Assembly (NCBI RefSeq): GCF_001983105.1
Contig: NZ_MOMC01000018.1
Location: 28,880-35,574, forward strand
DNA from: Pseudofrankia asymbiotica
GTDB taxonomy: Bacteria; Actinomycetota; Actinomycetes; Frankiales; Frankiaceae
DNA length: 6,695 bases
Direction of reading: 5' to 3'
Shown: positions 5,403 to 6,695 of the stretch, in pieces
How positions within the stretch are numbered: the first letter of the stretch is position 1
Layout: each line of letters starts with the position of its first letter
Translations under genes and position numbers: made by a program
Notes under the pieces: generated by a model
What the model was told of the DNA's origin: nothing
The model's input: the letters and a program-made list of their open reading frames with translations, nothing else
The model's database searches: none

Positions 5403-6281
5403 CTATCGCGACACGCGACGGCGGGTGAGCAGGGCGGACGCGGGAATGCCGGCCAGCCCGGCGCCGGCCAGCAGCACCGCGAGGACGTCGAGGGCGACGA
5501 TCGCGGAGCTGTCGGAGGAGGAGAGCAGGCTGCCGTGGGCGACGACCAGCTCACCATTCCCCCCGGTGGCGCTCGCCCCCGTGCCGGGCGCCGACGCCGC
5601 GAGGGCCTGGTCGGCGGCTGCCGGCGAGACGTCTGCCGGCGAGGCGGGTGCGGACGCGCCGTCCGCGGTGGAGGTCGACGCCGCGGGATCGGCCTGGTCG
5701 TCGCCGTCGACGTTCGCGTCCAGGGGATCCGTCAGGACGCCGGCCTCGCCCGCGCCCGCCGGGGCGGGACCGGAATCCGCCGGAGCGCCCGCGCCCGGCG
5801 CCGGGCCGGCCGGCGCGGGGGCGCGCCCGGAGCCGCCCGTATCCGAGCCTGTGCCCGCGCCGCCGCTCGTCGCGGTGCCCGAGCCTGTCGCGGTGCCCGA
5901 GCCCGAGCCCGTCGCGGTGCCCGAGCCCGGCGCGGTCCCTGGCGCGGGCAGCAGGTCGCCCGCGATGCCCGCGGCCGCGCGGCCGAGCGTGTCCAGGTCG
6001 ATCGCCGGCGGCCGGCCGACCGAGTCGTCGATGTCGATCCGCACGTCCAGGGGGCGGTCGAACAAGGAACCGTCGGCGACGTCGGCCCGGGCCGACGTCG
6101 CCGTGAGGACCGCGAGCGGCCCGGCCACCAGCGCGCCGACCATGAGCCCGTGGATGGCCCGGGTGGCACCCTGGCCGGTGCGGACAGAGGCCCGCGGGTG
6201 GCCACGCCGTCTCGGCTCGCGGCCGGTCGATGAATTCTGACGGCCGATGCGGCCACTGTCGGCGCCGTGGTGCATGGCCAT
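5403..6281 (-). CDS. exported, C-terminally anchored Gly/Ser/Thr/Ala/Pro-rich surface protein
   Basis: 292 aa, no family recognised. The layout is that of a type I membrane or wall-spanning protein. It has an Arg-rich N-terminus (1-42), a hydrophobic signal segment (about 43-60) ending in ARA (64-66) with probable cleavage before Asp67, and a short conserved-looking acidic module (67-100, including DVRIDIDDSVG). A low-complexity stalk follows: GSG/TAT repeats (about 108-131), then Pro/Ala-rich sequence to about 240. A C-terminal hydrophobic helix (about 260-285) ends in TRRRVSR as a cytoplasmic stop-transfer. No LPXTG motif and no Cys are present, so neither sortase nor lipoprotein anchoring applies. 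ATG 6281 is preferred because GGGAGGG lies 9 nt upstream; ATG 6275 is the alternative. The long Arg-rich leader suggests the start might be misread, but no later start leaves a better Shine-Dalgarno. Its role is unknown: a surface coat or wall-spanning component. Confidence 0.78.
   Translation of the reverse strand: MAMHHGADSGRIGRQNSSTGREPRRRGHPRASVRTGQGATRAIHGLMVGALVAGPLAVLTATSARADVADGSLFDRPLDVRIDIDDSVGRPPAIDLDTLGRAAAGIAGDLLPAPGTAPGSGTATGSGSGTATGSGTATSGGAGTGSDTGGSGRAPAPAGPAPGAGAPADSGPAPAGAGEAGVLTDPLDANVDGDDQADPAASTSTADGASAPASPADVSPAAADQALAASAPGTGASATGGNGELVVAHGSLLSSSDSSAIVALDVLAVLLAGAGLAGIPASALLTRRRVSR
5406..5418. repeat. small hairpin at the convergent gene ends
   Basis: TCGCG-ACA-CGCGA gives a 5-bp stem and 3-nt loop. 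It starts 8 nt after the MerR-like stop and lies within the last codons of the exported-protein gene. It is the only stem near this 5-bp junction and is too short to be a convincing terminator. Confidence 0.3.
5869..5927. repeat. in-frame direct repeats encoding the GSGTAT stalk
   Basis: GTCGCGGTGCCCGAGCC occurs three times exactly, at 5869-5885, 5887-5903 and 5911-5927. The spacing is 18 then 24 bp; the difference is one extra 6-bp GAGCCC unit, and a decayed fourth copy begins near 5929. All periods are multiples of 3, so copy-number change would lengthen or shorten the stalk without shifting the frame. Confidence 0.85.
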
Positions 6282-6297
6282 GACCCGAATCCCTCCC
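6282..6297 (-). promoter_or_regulatory. Shine-Dalgarno site of the exported-protein gene
   Basis: Minus strand GGGAGGG (6297-6291), then 9 nt to the ATG at 6281. It is the only strong ribosome-binding site in the window and indicates a transcript with a real 5' leader, unlike the other genes. It favours ATG 6281 over ATG 6275 (15 nt away). Confidence 0.7.
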
Positions 6298-6318
6298 GTT
6301 GGTGACGGACCAATTGTG

Positions 6319-6428
6319 CGGACGATTTAGTCCGATCACCACGCTTCGCGCCGTCAGTCCGGCGACAGAGCGTGTCGGCCGACGCGCAGTCCAATTTCGG
6401 ACATCGGTTTTCAGTAATCATTCGGACA
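6319..6428. promoter_or_regulatory. GGAC/GTCC repeats upstream of the exported-protein gene
   Basis: TTCGGACA is repeated exactly at 6396-6403 and 6421-6428, 25 bp apart. A related inverted repeat, CGGAC-GATTTA-GTCCG, lies at 6319-6334. CAATT words accompany these motifs at 6311, 6392 and 6429. The stretch is clearly richer in A/T than the surrounding genes, as expected for a promoter and operator region. No confident -10/-35 pair can be named. Confidence 0.45.
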
Positions 6429-6582
6429 CAATTCGACGCCGGCCTCTCTCGCCGATGACATCCATCCATCCATCCCTGTAGGTTCTCCGGTCGATCTTCC
6501 AATCGGTCGCGCGTTGCCAGGGGGTTCCCAGCCTCGGTGTCACTAGGAGCAGTGCTGACTTACCGGGTTCCGATGGCAGTTC
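6429..6582. other. non-coding stretch upstream of the exported-protein gene
   Basis: No convincing gene. A 65-codon minus-strand frame (6615-6418) has poor third-position G/C bias and no recognisable domain. It contains an (ATCC)4 microsatellite at 6460-6475 (GGAT repeats on the minus strand). A TTGGAA (minus strand, 6502-6497), 16 nt and TACAGG could be a distant promoter for the exported protein, but the -10 match is poor. Confidence 0.5.
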
Positions 6583-6614
6583 TGCTGGACGTCGCCGGCC
6601 GGCGACGTCCAGCA
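6583..6614. terminator. perfect 32-bp palindrome, terminator-like
   Basis: TGCTGGACGTCGCCGG is followed directly by its exact reverse complement, 16-bp arms with no spacer. As RNA it would make a very stable hairpin with a minimal 4-nt loop; as DNA it is a perfect dyad that could cruciform or bind a dimeric protein. It lacks a T-run. It may end a transcript entering from the right edge, or be a remnant of a mobile or repetitive palindromic element. Confidence 0.6.
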
Positions 6615-6695
6615 CCCGCGTCGCCTCCGCTACCGCGGCGAAGATGGGCGTGTGCCTGATCCCTCTGCCCCGGGCCAGCCGGCGGGACGCTGTGG
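6615..6695. other. right edge, no assignable gene
   Basis: Two short plus-strand frames are open to the edge: one from ATG 6644 (17 codons, good third-position G/C bias) and one from GTG 6652, which has GAAGAT 6 nt upstream like a weak leaderless -10. Neither is long enough to support. A gene may begin here and continue outside the window. Confidence 0.3.

Noticed and set aside
5869..5945. CRISPR-like array
   Set aside because: The repeats are 18-24 bp apart with no unique spacers and are in frame inside a coding stalk.
5425..6342. Frames opposite or shifted over the surface-protein gene (plus 5425-6240 and 5535-6233, minus 5551-6342)
   Set aside because: Only the 5403-6281 minus frame gives a coherent signal peptide, stalk and membrane anchor with a Shine-Dalgarno. 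The plus 5425-6240 frame is a VPEPEP-like repeat from the same DNA repeats and lacks any start signal.
6282..6480. Riboswitch upstream of the surface-protein gene (for example a cyclic-di-AMP type found before wall-related genes)
   Set aside because: I looked for the conserved core words of that class on the minus strand and did not find them; only short GGAC/GTCC repeats are present.
6418..6615. 65-codon minus-strand frame at the right side
   Set aside because: Many A/T third positions, a start inside the 32-bp palindrome, and no recognisable domain.

Overview
The window is chromosomal DNA from a very GC-rich actinomycete. The evidence is the strong G/C preference at third codon positions, frequent GTG starts, Ala/Pro/Gly/Arg-rich proteins and long spurious open frames antisense to every gene. 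The style suggests Frankia or a relative, but no sequence marker proves this. There are seven supported protein genes and one possible partial gene at the left edge. No tRNA, rRNA, CRISPR array, insertion sequence or phage gene is visible.

Layout. (1) Positions 1-2256, minus strand: a two-gene lipid operon. A patatin-like phospholipase overlaps a two-helix membrane PlsC-type acyltransferase by a GTGA stop/start, and a possible third gene runs off the left edge. (2) 2257-2490: divergent control region with a 16-bp tandem repeat, a 17-bp palindrome and a leaderless-type promoter. (3) 2491-3099, plus: PaiB-family FMN-binding protein. (4) 3100-3258: convergent spacer with a large hairpin. (5) 3259-4414, minus: a HAD-superfamily phosphatase, then an FKBP-type prolyl isomerase with its own promoter, separated by a repeat-rich spacer. 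(6) 4415-4764: divergent spacer. (7) 4765-5397, plus: a MerR-like DNA-binding protein. (8) 5403-6281, minus: an exported Gly/Ser/Thr/Ala/Pro-rich protein with a C-terminal membrane anchor, tail-to-tail with the MerR-like gene across 5 bp. (9) 6282-6695: no convincing gene, but a Shine-Dalgarno site, short repeats and a perfect 32-bp palindrome.

The phospholipase and acyltransferase could form a deacylation/reacylation cycle acting on membrane lipids. The remaining genes look like independent housekeeping or regulatory units rather than one pathway. The most coherent hidden signal is promoter architecture: three genes (PaiB, FKBP, MerR-like) have a TANNNT -10 box exactly 6 nt before the start codon, and two more (patatin, HAD) have weaker versions. 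This implies leaderless mRNAs for most of the window. Only the exported protein has a clear Shine-Dalgarno sequence. I see no strong case for a wholly new biological system. The best candidates for follow-up are the lipid pair, the repeat-bearing surface protein with its upstream region, and the unusual C-terminal part of the MerR-like protein.
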